This document shows, one piece after another, positions 50,011 through 60,155 of a stretch of 64,000 nucleotides of DNA (the first letter of the stretch is position 1; the number at the start of each line of letters is the position of its first letter). The notes under the pieces are model-generated. The model was not told the DNA's origin and ran no database searches. It was given only the letters and a program-made list of their open reading frames with translations. This stretch comes from Lepturacanthus savala (taxonomy: Eukaryota > Chordata > Actinopteri > Scombriformes > Trichiuridae): positions 21,082,356 to 21,146,355 of the forward strand of contig CM060470.1 in assembly GCA_030544235.1 (NCBI GenBank), read 5' to 3'. Made by a program: the position numbers and the translations under genes.

Positions 50011-50286
50011 ACACCTCCTCTGCGTCGGAAGACGAGGGCTCGCTGCGCCGACAGGGACGCCTGGCGACCTCCACGCCCTACCAGGGCCACGGCCACCCGG
50101 CCGTTGAGCACTGGTTTAACCGTGTCATCCAGGGTTCGTCCACCTCATCCTCCGCGTCATCCACCTCATCCCACCCGGGAGGGAGATCTGTCACCACCAC
50201 CACCACCAACAGCACTGCCCACGCGGCCCTCAACGCCAACGCCGCAGCCACCGCGCTGGCCGACCTTATGGCACACACCCACCTAG
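50011..50286 (+). CDS. dip2a: dip2a coding exon (probably exon 5), Ser/Thr-rich linker
   Basis: 276-base exon (the longest here), acceptor gtcaaacacag, donor gtcagt, phase 1 on both sides. It reads DTSSASEDEGSLRRQGRLAT, then HPAVEHWFNRVIQGSSTSSS and a Ser-rich run, then HPGGR, a run of Thr, an Ala/Asn-rich part and MAHTHL. The acidic Ser block and the RVIQGSSTSSSASSTSSHPGGR-like string are characteristic of DIP2A. The Thr/Ala-rich tail differs from the human version and is presumably disordered and fast evolving. The exon is clearly more GC-rich than its introns. A 201-base open frame on the other strand here is only a shadow. The acceptor has a modest pyrimidine tract. Confidence 0.95.
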   Translation, partial: TPPLRRKTRARCADRDAWRPPRPTRATATRPLSTGLTVSSRVRPPHPPRHPPHPTREGDLSPPPPPTALPTRPSTPTPQPPRWPTLWHTPT

Positions 50287-50324
50287 GTCAGTGACACGCA
50301 CTCGGTCTCACAAGCTGTCCACAG

Positions 50325-51095
50325 AGTCAGAATCAGAATGGACGTTATTGCCAAGTGTGCTTGCACAAACGAGGCATTTGTCTTGGGTTTAAGGTGCAAC
50401 GCAGACATTAGGATATACACTACCGTTCAAAAATTTGGGGTTACCTGCAAATTTCCTTGTTTTTGAAAGAAAAGCACAGTTGTTGTTTTTTTTAAATGAA
50501 TATAACTTTAAACTAAACAGAAATACACTCTATCCATTGCTGAATGACTATTCTACCTGCAAATGTATGTTTTTTGGTGCAATATCTACATACAGTAGGT
50601 TTATAGAGGCCCCATTTCCAGCAACTATCACTCCAGTGTTCTAATGGAACAATGTGTTTGCTCATTGTGTCAGAAGGCTAATGGATGATTAGCCTTGTGT
50701 AATCATGTTAGCACAGCTAAAAACAGTTTAGCTGGTTAGAGAAGCTAAAAAACTGGCCTTCCTTTGAGAAAACAATTTTGAAGGAAAACAAGAAAACAAG
50801 TTTGAAGGAAAATATTATTTGAAATACCAATTATTATTTCTTACCTTGTAAATGTATTGACTATATTTTCTATATATTGTACAACCCATGGTGGTAAATG
50901 AAAGTGTGAATTTTCATGGAAGACACTAAATTGTCTGGGTGACCCCAAACTTTTGAACGGTAGTGTAAATATAAAAAGTAGAATAAACTATAAAAGTAGA
51001 ATAAAATAAAACCAAAATACAAATTTCAGTTAAAAAAAGTGCAAATTATGCAGATTAAGGTGTGAGGTAATACAGATGAGGAACAGCAGGAAGGT
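50325..51095. repeat. Dispersed repeat split by a Tc1-like insertion
   Basis: The left part has gttattgccaagtgtgcttg and catttgtcttgggttta. The right part has aaagtagaataaaataaaac and gtgcaaattatgcag. Together they resemble one fish repeat, cut at 50417/50966. Confidence 0.6.
50418..50965. mobile_element. Tc1-like internally deleted element (family C), best-preserved copy
   Basis: 548 bases between TA dinucleotides. Left end cactaccgttcaaaaatttg, right end ccaaacttttgaacggtagtg: clear inverted termini. The interior keeps ggtgcaatatctacatacag and catgttagcacagctaaaaa. No transposase. Confidence 0.88.
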
Positions 51096-51567
51096 ATTAT
51101 AAAAAACACAATGACGTATTGGTTTCAAAAGGAAAACAGCATTTGAAGGAGTTTCATTGAGGCAAAACTATATTCACATGTTGTCCTTTAATGAACGCAA
51201 TCAATTAGATTCTGCAGATTCCTTGGTCTTATATTTGCTGATTTCAGCAGTTTGGGGGCTGTTCTATTATTCCCAGCCAATCAGATTTTTTTTGTCATCT
51301 GAAGCTGTGTTCTGTTGCTCAGACAAGCGTCTCAGTCGCTGACGGACAGCAGCGTCCTACTTTATCTCCTCCAGATACACGGAAGCACTCGACGAGGCAA
51401 AACAAAGAACAAGCCGCGGTTTTACCTCTCGCCGCTCTAATTAGCCACCGCTGTCTGCCATCTCGCTGTCATTCAGTCGCGTTTCCCGTCAAGGCTTCTC
51501 ATTCCACATTTCCATGAGATTGTCACACGCTAGTTAATGAGATTCAGTGGATTTATCTCCATCCGTC

Positions 51568-51568
<1 letters not shown>

Positions 51569-51619
<51 letters not shown>
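51569..51619. repeat. TG microsatellite
   Basis: Uninterrupted 25-unit run. Confidence 0.96.
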
Positions 51620-51624
<5 letters not shown>

Positions 51625-52334
51625 GGCAGAACTCTATCCTATTAGGATGGAGCTGTCTGATTTCTGTCCCGCCCGTCTGCCCTCAAGGTTGCTGTCATAA
51701 AGTAGCCGCGGTGATGGGTGGCGGTGAATGGACGGAGCTGTAAATAATTCTCCTGTATAACCGTGATCCTCGGCCCCTTTAGACTCGGATCCTGTATCTG
51801 TCGTTTCCTCCGGGGGCCGCGGGTCTTAGGGAAAATTCAAACAAGATTTACAGCAACTGTTTTTGGTTCCAGCAATATGGTGTCACCATTTTTACATTTT
51901 AAATCCCACCACATCCAAACACCCAAACAGCACAAAACACACTTTATTACCTCTAAGTTTTGTAAACGGTATTCCACCTAGGTGGTTTGGTGTTGGCGTT
52001 ATTGATCTCGATGGATAATTCATTATTGGTTAATTTGTTTAATTTCATTGTAAGGCCTCCTTTTTAAAAAAAATCATCACAAATGAAGGCATCATAATGT
52101 CCTCACGTCTGCCTGTTGATCATATCGCGAACGTGTCTTGTCCCACGTTGGACAATCATTCATCATCACAGCAGGTAGATAAACCGAGGGTAAATGTGAA
52201 ATTCTTGTGAAAGGGGAAAATAAACACTATGCACTTACAGATGACAAGAAAGGCTTCTCACCTCAGTCAAATAGAAGAAGTAGATTTTTTTTTGGTTTTT
52301 TGAGTTTTAACCCCCGACACCCCGCCCACCACAG

Positions 52335-52472
52335 ATAACCACACAGCTCCCCCCGACGTGACAGGGCTGTCGGAGCGCTCCGTGCTCCACGCGGAGCGGC
52401 CCCAGGTGGCCTCGGTGCGAGGCGTCTCCCGTGGCCACAACCATCACATCAGCGTCATGGAGACCGCAGATG
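52335..52472 (+). CDS. dip2a: dip2a coding exon (probably exon 6), linker
   Basis: 138-base exon. A long T/C-rich tract and the branch-like ttttaac precede the acceptor cccaccacag; the donor is gtgagt; phase 1 on both sides. It encodes DNHTAPPDVTGLSERSVLHA, then ERPQVASVRGVSRG, a His-rich bit and METADG. Human DIP2A has LHSAPPDVTTGLVEHS, ERPQVASVRSVPRG and LETADG in the same order. The exon is frame neutral. The intron starts with only 12 bases before a long CA repeat, and the reading frame stays open across the intron to a TAA at 52679-52681 (see findings). Confidence 0.95.
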
Positions 52473-52481
52473 GTGAGTTTC

Positions 52482-52484
<3 letters not shown>

Positions 52485-52539
<55 letters not shown>
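52485..52539. repeat. dip2a: CA microsatellite next to a splice donor
   Basis: 27 CA units starting 12 bases downstream of the donor at 52473. Confidence 0.96.
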
Positions 52540-52544
<5 letters not shown>

Positions 52545-52637
52545 TGCAGAAAGAAACACACATAAGCACAGAAACACAGTCACCTCCCCTTTTCCTCACT
52601 CCCCCGCTGTCTGTCCCTCTGTCTTCTCCTCCGTCAG

Positions 52638-52790
52638 TCGGCCACAAGCTGCTGACCGACCCTCTTGTGTTGCCATGGTAACACCGCACCTCTTCACTGC
52701 CCCTGGATATGTTCCCTCTTTTTAATGTTTTGTTGTGTTTGTCATTAACTGATAACAAAATAATAATAATAAAAAACAAACGTATAAATT
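52638..52790 (+). other. dip2a: Candidate alternative terminal exon of dip2a
   Basis: Preceded by an excellent pyrimidine tract and cctccgtcag. Joined to the 52472 donor (phase 1) it would add VGHKLLTDPLVLPW and a TAA at 52679-52681. AATAAA lies at 52768-52773. The product would hold only the DMAP1-binding region and linker. No homologue of the 14-residue tail is known to me, so this is a hypothesis. Confidence 0.3.
52669..52682. promoter_or_regulatory. X-box motif GTTGCCATGGTAAC
   Basis: Exact reverse complement of the 14-mer at 41865-41878, in different flanking sequence. One position from the ideal RFX X-box. Confidence 0.5.
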
Positions 52791-53720
52791 GCCTGTTTAT
52801 TACTGTGTTGTTAGTGAATCAAATAGATTTAATATATTGACAATTTCACTGCAACAATGGTGCCGTTTCAGTGCTTAAATATCCATTTAACTGACATTAC
52901 CAGACACCCCTATTTAAGGAAAAGCACAGTGTAAGTTAATTGAAAGTAAAGCGTTGCCACAGACGATGGTGAGGTTGACTAATCCATGTGTTCCGCACAC
53001 CTTTCCATCTTCATTCATTCAACATCACAGCTAACACGCTGCTTTGAATTAATGTCCGTCGTGTTTGCAAAGCAGCAGCCAGGAAACTGGAGCCTCGACA
53101 CCTTCACTTCCTGCGATTCATCCGCTGTCATTAAGAATAGAAGTGTTGACTTCATGAATGTGCAGAGACGTCGACACTTGTTTTTCCTCCGTTCTGTCGT
53201 GTTAACCCATTCCAACCCACGACAAGTCTTAAAATAACAAACAAATTGTTTTATTTTTAGTTTTTCCTGTTTATCACTAGGTATAGAAAACATACTAAAC
53301 TAAACAAATGAAAGAACAGATACTGCACATTTTACAGATATATTGAATTATGAATGAATTGTAATAAAAAATAATAGAAATAAGCCAAAAAACAACTCCT
53401 TGGCTTTAATTTAACACCTTGGCTGTCAGTGGATTTCTCTCTCACACACACATTTACATGCACAGGTTTTGCAGGTTTGTGTTCATTCATTCCCAATGTG
53501 TCTCTCCTCCAGGCTGTGAGTGGAGAGGTGAAGGATCCCTCAGTTTAACGGATGGTATTTATAACTGTTCTTTCCTCTCTGAGGCAGTCTGCTGCTTGTG
53601 CACTCGTGTTTGTTTGTGTTTCTGCCTTCGCCTCCATTGTCGGGTCCAGCACTTGTCCAAAAACCGCGTGTGCTACAGAAATATTTGCAAAGCCGCAGTG
53701 TGAAGTCAGTCATTACATTC

Positions 53721-53723
<3 letters not shown>

Positions 53724-53780
<57 letters not shown>

Positions 53781-53851
53781 GTGCGTGTGTGCGTGTGTGC
53801 GTGTGTGCGTGTGTGTACGTGTGTGTGTGTGTGTGCGTGTACGTGTGTGCG
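53724..53851. repeat. Compound TG / TGTGTGCG microsatellite
   Basis: 26 TG units, then repeated gtgtgtgc units with occasional acg. Alternating purine-pyrimidine over about 130 bases. Confidence 0.95.
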
Positions 53852-55893
53852 TGTTTGAGTATCTTGCACAGGCTTTAGCATTCGCAGTATCTTCAATCCA
53901 TATCTAACCTACATGATGCCTCAATGGATCTCGTTGAAGCAGATATGTGAAAAAGCTTTTCTACTGTTTGTTTGAGGTTATGAATTATTAGCGTGTTGAT
54001 GTTTTCTGTCCGATTGTCTCATAGTGGTATGGGGCAATATCCTATAATGTCTTATTAACAATACCAAGGTAGATTCTCTGTCATCTGACAAACACAAATT
54101 GATCTATAGTGATGTTTTCAGGGTTTTTTTGTTTGTTTTTTTTCAGCGACTGTGCCTGATTCACAAACACCGTCAGTGTTTCCAAACCATGGCCGAGCAT
54201 TTTCTTCTGTGTCGTAAACCCCTAGTTTGGCCAAAACTATTAAAACGCAGACTGTGTGACAATATGGTCATGACAAACACATTGTCACAGACTTTGTGAC
54301 AATATGTTCGTCGTGAACAGTCCAACAAACGCCATCCTGCTGCCGTAAATACTCACTAAAACACTAAATGTGCATTGATACATAGCAACAAATGTGCTAT
54401 TTCCCTTCAGCTTAGAGTAACCTTTGATTAAAAACTACAGTACGACAGCTGAAAATAAGAAAATTGCAAATACAAATTAATCTACATATCTTTAGCCTCA
54501 AAGCATAACTGCCTAAGTCATTAAGATATTTGCATAATGTTACTCTCCTACCACTGCTGCATCATCCTGTCTTCAATCACAGCACTTATTAGAATCCAAA
54601 ATCACTATCTGCCTAATAAGTTATTTGACTTATAGGAAGTTTTGATCCAAGCAAAATGGCAGAGAGGTGAGAGATTTCAGTCAATCAAAGGAATTATGAT
54701 CTGTGTGACCTGTGACTGTTACAATATCCATAAAAAATACCAATAAATATAAAAAATACCAATGTGATTTCTAAAAACTGTGTGTTTTCTTTTTTTGCAA
54801 AAAACAGTGAAATATGACTTAAGCAATTATGCTACGAGGCTAATGATATGACAGGAAATATACAGATGATGCATTTTTTGTATCCTTATTATTTCCAATA
54901 CATGCTGTGGCATTTATCCCCCCGACTAAACAGAGATTGCTTCAGTAATTGAACTACGGAATTGTTAATTATAGGGTGCTGTGCTATTAATGATCGGGCC
55001 TATTGAGTGGGCGGGGCTTCGGGGCCCCCTCAGATGTTGTCCTGCGTGTCGGGGGCTCTCTAATTGGCCCGTCAGGTGCTGGCCGCCGCACGTCCCGCTC
55101 CCAGCAGATCCGTCTGGATCCGAGGAGGCCGGGTCTGGCAGAGCCGGGCTTATTATAGACGGATTCATCAGGCGACTGTGCAGCTGTGTCCTTCGTCTCC
55201 TGTGGCCGTCTGGAATGTCTGACACAGACCACCCCCCAAACCCCCAAAACCCCCATCCCCCACTCCCAAACTAAGTATGAATTCATATGGATGAAATAAT
55301 GTCTGATTATAGTCTGCACCCATGTTTTAAACTAACCGGTCCCTCTCATCTCACTCGGTTTGTTGTTTCTCCTGCTCCTTTATTCATGTTTCTGCCTTGA
55401 CTCGGCTTAGGTGTTGGTTTCTTTCATGTCCGCCTTCCCCAGTTATGAATTTGGAGCAGAGTATACGTGAACCAGGCCTTTTTTTTTCCTTTTCTTTTTT
55501 TTTTTTGAGGCACCTCATGAATCATTCGCAGCGGAGGGGACATCTTTGTTGCTAGGCAGCAGGCGGCTCCTTGTTTTCTGATTTATTTAGCTTGTAAGTT
55601 TTCCTCAGTGATTCCGGAGAGTTTGCTGACTGAAGGGCTAACTTTTGACCTCCAGGTGACTGTAGACGACCTTGAGGCTGCTGTTTTGTTGTCTTGCCAC
55701 AGTGTGAGTGACAGCTTGTTGTCCTCCATGTTCCGTTAGATCTCTACTGACCCGTTTCTCTTTTCTTCTCCCTCCCACCTCCTCCACGTCCCTCACCAAC
55801 TCCCCGTACTCTCCCTTCACCTTGTCTTGCCATGTTTATTTCCACCCTTCCCCCTGTTTTTTCCCTCTCATCCCCTCGAATCTCATCATGTAG

Positions 55894-56013
55894 GTGTTCC
55901 AGTAAACAGTCGCGTCTCCTCCAAAATCCAGCAACTCCTCAACACTCTGAAGAGACCAAAGCGGCCGCCGCTGCGAGAATTCTTCGTCGATGACTTTGAG
56001 GAGCTTTTGGATG
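55894..56013 (+). CDS. dip2a: dip2a coding exon (probably exon 7), conserved block before the first adenylation-like domain
   Basis: 120-base exon with acceptor catcatgtag and donor gtaagc, phase 1 on both sides. It encodes VPVNSRVSSKIQQLLNTLKR followed by PKRPPLREFFVDDFEELLD. Apart from the last residue (Asp for Glu) this equals the human DIP2A block, and it is among the most conserved stretches in the family. It is basic first and acidic at the end. It sits between the disordered linker and the first fatty-acyl-AMP-ligase-like domain. The length is a multiple of three. Confidence 0.97.
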
Positions 56014-57965
56014 GTAAGCTTCTATTAAATCAATAAATCATGGCAAAAATATCCGATCAGAGGCTGAATTTGACATGGACTCATCTGCTCTTCTTAGCGT
56101 GACGGGCGCAGGAGCTTTTTAGATTTCCTGTCAAACGTTGACTTTTTTTAAGGTTATTTATCAAATTCTTGTTGCACCATTAACTCGCCACAATGACCTC
56201 GTCGCGCCTCATGAGTAAACAGTCGCAGGCTGCTTTTAGATCGGCTGGTTGTTGTTTTATCTCTGTGGAGTGGAGACCACCAGGTGAGATGTGGGAGTGG
56301 TAGTGGACCAGCCCTGTGGAACCATTTCCTCCATTCCGACCAGCCCGTGGTGGGTGTCGGGGTGGTTCTCTGCCAGGCTGAATAAACACAAACGAAATGA
56401 AAACAGCAGGAATAGTAATACATCAGCAGGTAATCGCAACGCCTCCCTGGCTTTGGCAGAGATTCAGCTTGCAAATCTCGGTGGTCCACACGCGGTGAGC
56501 AGAAAAACACACAGTGCTAAACTGGGAGCAAGCAGAACTCTATCTGTTCCTGATAGAAGTGTTTGATTTGGCAGCGATTCGTGTCACCAGCTCAGTTAAA
56601 CATGGCAGGAGGCAAATCAAAGTGTGATGAGGGAGGATAACAGGAGGAATCTGAACCTTTCAGTAATCAAACAATCAATAAATTAATATTATTTATGAGT
56701 AAAGTGTCTATGGGAAGTATGTATTCCTGGAGAAAAGTGGAAGCTTAAGTAGATTTTTCATGTTTGGCCAAATGAGGGTGTGTTGGACTGTTACATAGTT
56801 TTAATAGACACATTGGGTCTATTTACATTGGGTAAGACATGGATAACATAAGAAGAGACAATGCAAATACAGTTGTTGTAAGAAATATGCTACAACTTAT
56901 GTTGAAAGTGCGGATCTCAATCTACATATCAGTTTTGAAATTATGTTGATAAGCCAAGTAAAACCGGACAATTTATAAATCTCTTACTTCATACTTTTTT
57001 CTGTAAAGTTCAACAACCTGGGCATGTTACTGTTATGTGTTTATAACAAGTGAGTTTAGGCCCAGATTCTGTTCTGTTAGGTGATAGTGCTGGGATTTCC
57101 TGAGGGTCTGTGAACGTGTCTTGCTGTAAGACCTCTGTTAGCAAGGAATGCAGTAGCAGCTAAACTGGCTAACGTCTTACAATACTTTTGTTTCATTGGC
57201 TGCACGATCAGAAAGGGACAACGGAGCTTTGAATTGTAACCAAAGCGCCGGGAAGCAACATGAGGAGGAACTTTACATTGTTATAAAAGCAATGCTGTAG
57301 GACAGCGCTGTGATACAAGTCTATGGGATTTTAACTTTCAATGATAATGATGTGTTGAATATCCATCAAAAGAATTTCACAGAAAAGGATACACAACATT
57401 GTGCCATGTGCAAGACGCTCCTTGCTTTTATAAATAGATAAAGCACATATAAAAACAACTTGCGTATGATGTGTATGAAGTGTTGAACATGTACGAATAA
57501 AATAAAATATTTAAAAGAAGCAACAATAACATTTAAAACAATATTGTTAAAAAGAGGGCTATGGCACCAGACATAAATCAAGACACAAGTCATTAAAAAT
57601 AGGAGATTTCACATATAATATCAGGATTATCTGAATGCTTTTTTGAAAAGATATGTCTTGAGCTGGAATTTGAATGAAAGAGAATATTCAAAGAGTCAAA
57701 TCAAAGTTTGATGAGGGAACTTGGACCTTTCTATGAAGACAGAATACACCTTTACTCCTCCATCGCCCCTCATCTCCCGAGCCATCCGTTAACAGATTTG
57801 TATAATCACCATTTCTATGTAAAACACTCAAAAAGAGACACACAGAGCTACTTTATTAAACAGCTTGGCTCCGACACGTCGCCGTCGTGCCAGGAGCTGG
57901 TTCAGCTTTGCTGCTCAAAATCTACCCACTGATCCACCGTCCCGTTTTCCTCCCGCTGCATCTAG
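56014..57965 (+). other. dip2a: dip2a intron, 1952 bases
   Basis: GT-AG phase 1 intron without a recognised repeat family. Short open frames at 56154-56566 on both strands are not supported as coding. Confidence 0.85.
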
Positions 57966-58163
57966 TCCAGCAGCCAGACCCCAACCAGCCGAAGCCAGAA
58001 GGGCAGCAGATGAGTCCACTGGAAGGAGAACCGCTCGGAGTGGTCACCAACTGGCCTCCCTCCCTGCCAGCAGCTTTACAGCGGTGGGGCACCACGCAGC
58101 CCAAGAGCCCCTGTCTGACGGCCCTGGACAACGCTGGAAAACCAGTTTACACGCTCACTTATG
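57966..58163 (+). CDS. dip2a: dip2a coding exon (probably exon 8), entry into the first FAAL-like domain
   Basis: 198-base exon with acceptor ccgctgcatctag and donor gtaggt, phase 1 on both sides. It encodes VQQPDPNQPKPEGQQMSPLE, then GEPLGVVTNWPPSLPAALQR, then WGTTQPKSPCLTALDNAGKP and VYTLTYG. The second half is the start of the adenylate-forming (fatty-acyl-AMP-ligase-like) fold. WGTTQPKSPCLTALD is DIP2A/B-type. GVVTNWPPSL resembles DIP2C, and human DIP2A differs there (VPRPPSLLAT), so the fish protein appears to keep the ancestral form. Other open frames over this exon are shadows. Confidence 0.96.
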
Positions 58164-58174
58164 GTAGGTAGGAG

Positions 58175-58372
58175 CCAGGGCTGTCCAGACCAACAGTCCA
58201 CAACCCAAAGATCATCAGTTTAGTATTATAGAAGACTAAAGAAAACAGAAAATAATCAGAGTTTAGAAGCTGGAACCAGAGAATTTGGACATTTTCTTCT
58301 TAAAAATGACTTAAATCGATTATCAAAATAGTTGGCAACTAATCAATGAATAGACTAATCATTGCAGCTCTG
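58175..58372 (-). mobile_element. Family A fragment
   Basis: Carries gtccagaccaacagtccaca and aagatcatcagtttagtatt and ends attgcagctct. Starts 12 bases after a dip2a donor. Confidence 0.78.
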
Positions 58373-58499
58373 ATATCTGGGCTCCTTTGTAAAGATGAAA
58401 ATGTTAAATCATGAACTAACAAATTCCAGTTGCGAAGATGTGGTTGACAACTTTTCCAAATTCCTTCATTTCTTTGTTGAATATGGCTACAACACAATT

Positions 58500-58653
58500 A
58501 TTTTCAGACCATAGAATCCTGGAAATAATCCTATTTGAGAAGCTGGAACCAGAGAATTTCAACATTTTCTTCTTAAAAAATAACTTGATTTGTCAATTAT
58601 CAAAATAGTTGACAATTCATTGATTAATCAACTAATCTTTGCAGCTTTAGTGG
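58500..58653 (-). mobile_element. Family A fragment
   Basis: Carries gagaagctggaaccagagaa and ends actaatctttgcagcttta. Left part missing. Confidence 0.72.
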
Positions 58654-58827
58654 CACAGAACCAATGATGGAGATGAGTAAAACAGCATCATCTCTTCTCA
58701 TCTGTTCCAGAAAACACGTGTCTGTGTTTGTCGCTACATAACTAATCTTGTAACCCATTGTGAGTCTAAATTGTTATTTGCGTCTGTAAATTGTCTGAAA
58801 TATTTGTGAATGTGTGTGTGTCTGTAG

Positions 58828-58919
58828 GTAAACTATGGACCCGCAGCCAGAAACTGGCCTACACTCTTCTTAACAAGCTGAGCAGCAGAAATGAGCCTTT
58901 GCTCATGCCTGGAGACAGA
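58828..58919 (+). CDS. dip2a: dip2a coding exon (probably exon 9), first FAAL-like domain
   Basis: 92-base exon, acceptor tgtgtctgtag, donor gtaagt. It enters in phase 1 and leaves in phase 0. It encodes KLWTRSQKLAYTLLNKLSSR then NEPLLMPGDR. Human DIP2A has KLWSRSLKLAYTLLNKL and NEPLLKPGDR. This is the helix after the first strand of the adenylate-forming fold and the Pro-Gly-Asp turn that precedes the next strand. The donor position was fixed by the next exon starting on a whole Val codon. Confidence 0.95.
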
Positions 58920-59326
58920 GTAAGTCCTGGGGTCGAGCTGTGTGGTCAGTGGCATTTAGGAAACTGATGCTCTTTGAAACTTATTCAGCAAATACAATGG
59001 AAGAATCAGATCAATTTCTGCAATTACAAATGAGTAACAGCAAATAAAGCAAAGTTTAGAGCTGCAGCACCAAAGATCTGTTGCTCTGACCATGAGGCAA
59101 CGCAAATAAATCAGAACAGATACAAAATAATCACACCATAATCAACTTAATAGATAAAAGTAACAGTGAACATTTAAACACATATAATGATTTGATTTAC
59201 ATGTCTGAAAAGGAGTGGGAGGAAATATAAACTCATTTAATCCCACTCATTCACTGATTAAATAATAATCAATTATTAAGATTTACATTAGAGTAAAGCT
59301 ATACAATATTGAGTTAGTTAGTTGAG

Positions 59327-59331
<5 letters not shown>

Positions 59332-59359
<28 letters not shown>
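59332..59359. repeat. TA microsatellite
   Basis: 14 TA units. Confidence 0.95.
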
Positions 59360-59443
59360 ATCATAATAAATATATTCTTATATAAAAGATAAGATAAATC
59401 TTTGTCTCCCTTAGAAGAAACGTTGCATGTTTTCCTCCACACG

Positions 59444-59448
<5 letters not shown>

Positions 59449-59496
<48 letters not shown>

Positions 59497-59513
59497 AACA
59501 CACACACACACAC
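59449..59513. repeat. CA microsatellite, interrupted
   Basis: About 23 CA units, a caa break, then more CA. Confidence 0.95.
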
Positions 59514-60155
59514 TAACACACATTACGCCTATAGCCACACCTACACAGTTCATCTCCTGCTTTACAATAGTTTGATTGATGGTGGAACTAATGAAAATTT
59601 GTACTTGTTCAGGTTACATTTAAGTTGTTAGTATCTTCTGGCTGAAGGAATTTTCTCATAATTTTTATGCAGGATACACTGTCTGCTCAGAAATCTCCTG
59701 CAGAGAGGATGGGGCATTGTTTTTCCTGCCCTTTTAATTAAATTTTGAACTTGCAATCTAAATTTGACAGTCAGATTACCAAACCACGCTGTAGTGCTGT
59801 AACGAATAATAGATTCAACGGTTCTAAACCAACATTATGTGTTTATCAACTTCAGATAATGTGAGTTTACAGTGAAAATGGAGACGTTGACTGATTGTTG
59901 AATAGATATATTCAACATGATGAGCCTATGAGAGCAAATGAGAATCAAAACAAATGCCTATGGCCACTGCCTTCATGGTCACACTCCATTACTTTACTAC
60001 CAGATGATGTTCCTCACAGTCTCTCTTATCTCTGGTTTGTACACAGCAACATCTGAGCTGCTTAATAATAGTCCTGTTTGTATCATGATTCCTGCAGCTG
60101 TTTGTATATATTGTGAACATATTATTCAAAATTACAAAAATAAGTACTAGTGCTC

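Larger units (their letters stand above)
50287..52334 (+). other. dip2a: dip2a intron, 2048 bases
   Basis: GT-AG phase 1 intron. It holds an old dispersed repeat (about 50325-51095) interrupted by a Tc1-like element (50418-50965), then a TG microsatellite (51569-51619). 51100-51560 and 51620-52300 show only unique-looking sequence, moderately GC-rich around 51380-51480 and 51680-51830. Confidence 0.88.
52473..55893 (+). other. dip2a: dip2a intron, 3421 bases
   Basis: GT-AG phase 1 intron. It begins with a CA microsatellite, a candidate terminal exon (52638 onward) and an X-box palindrome, and later holds a long TG/CG-type compound microsatellite (53724-53851). 54990-55160 is GC-rich without a recognisable exon. 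53860-54980 is AT-rich with nothing I can name. Confidence 0.88.
58164..58827 (+). other. dip2a: dip2a intron, 664 bases, two family A fragments
   Basis: GT-AG phase 1 intron. About half of it is made of two truncated family A copies in the same orientation (58175-58372 and about 58500-58653). Confidence 0.88.

Noticed and set aside
50078..50278. Antisense open frame over the 50011-50286 exon
   Set aside because: Shadow of the GC-rich dip2a exon.
54981..55319. GC-rich open frames on both strands
   Set aside because: Located inside a dip2a intron, without splice-site-bounded homology to the DIP2 protein, which is already complete across the flanking exons.
57865..58167. Alternative-frame open frame over the 57966 exon
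   Set aside because: The DIP2A frame matches the family; this one does not.
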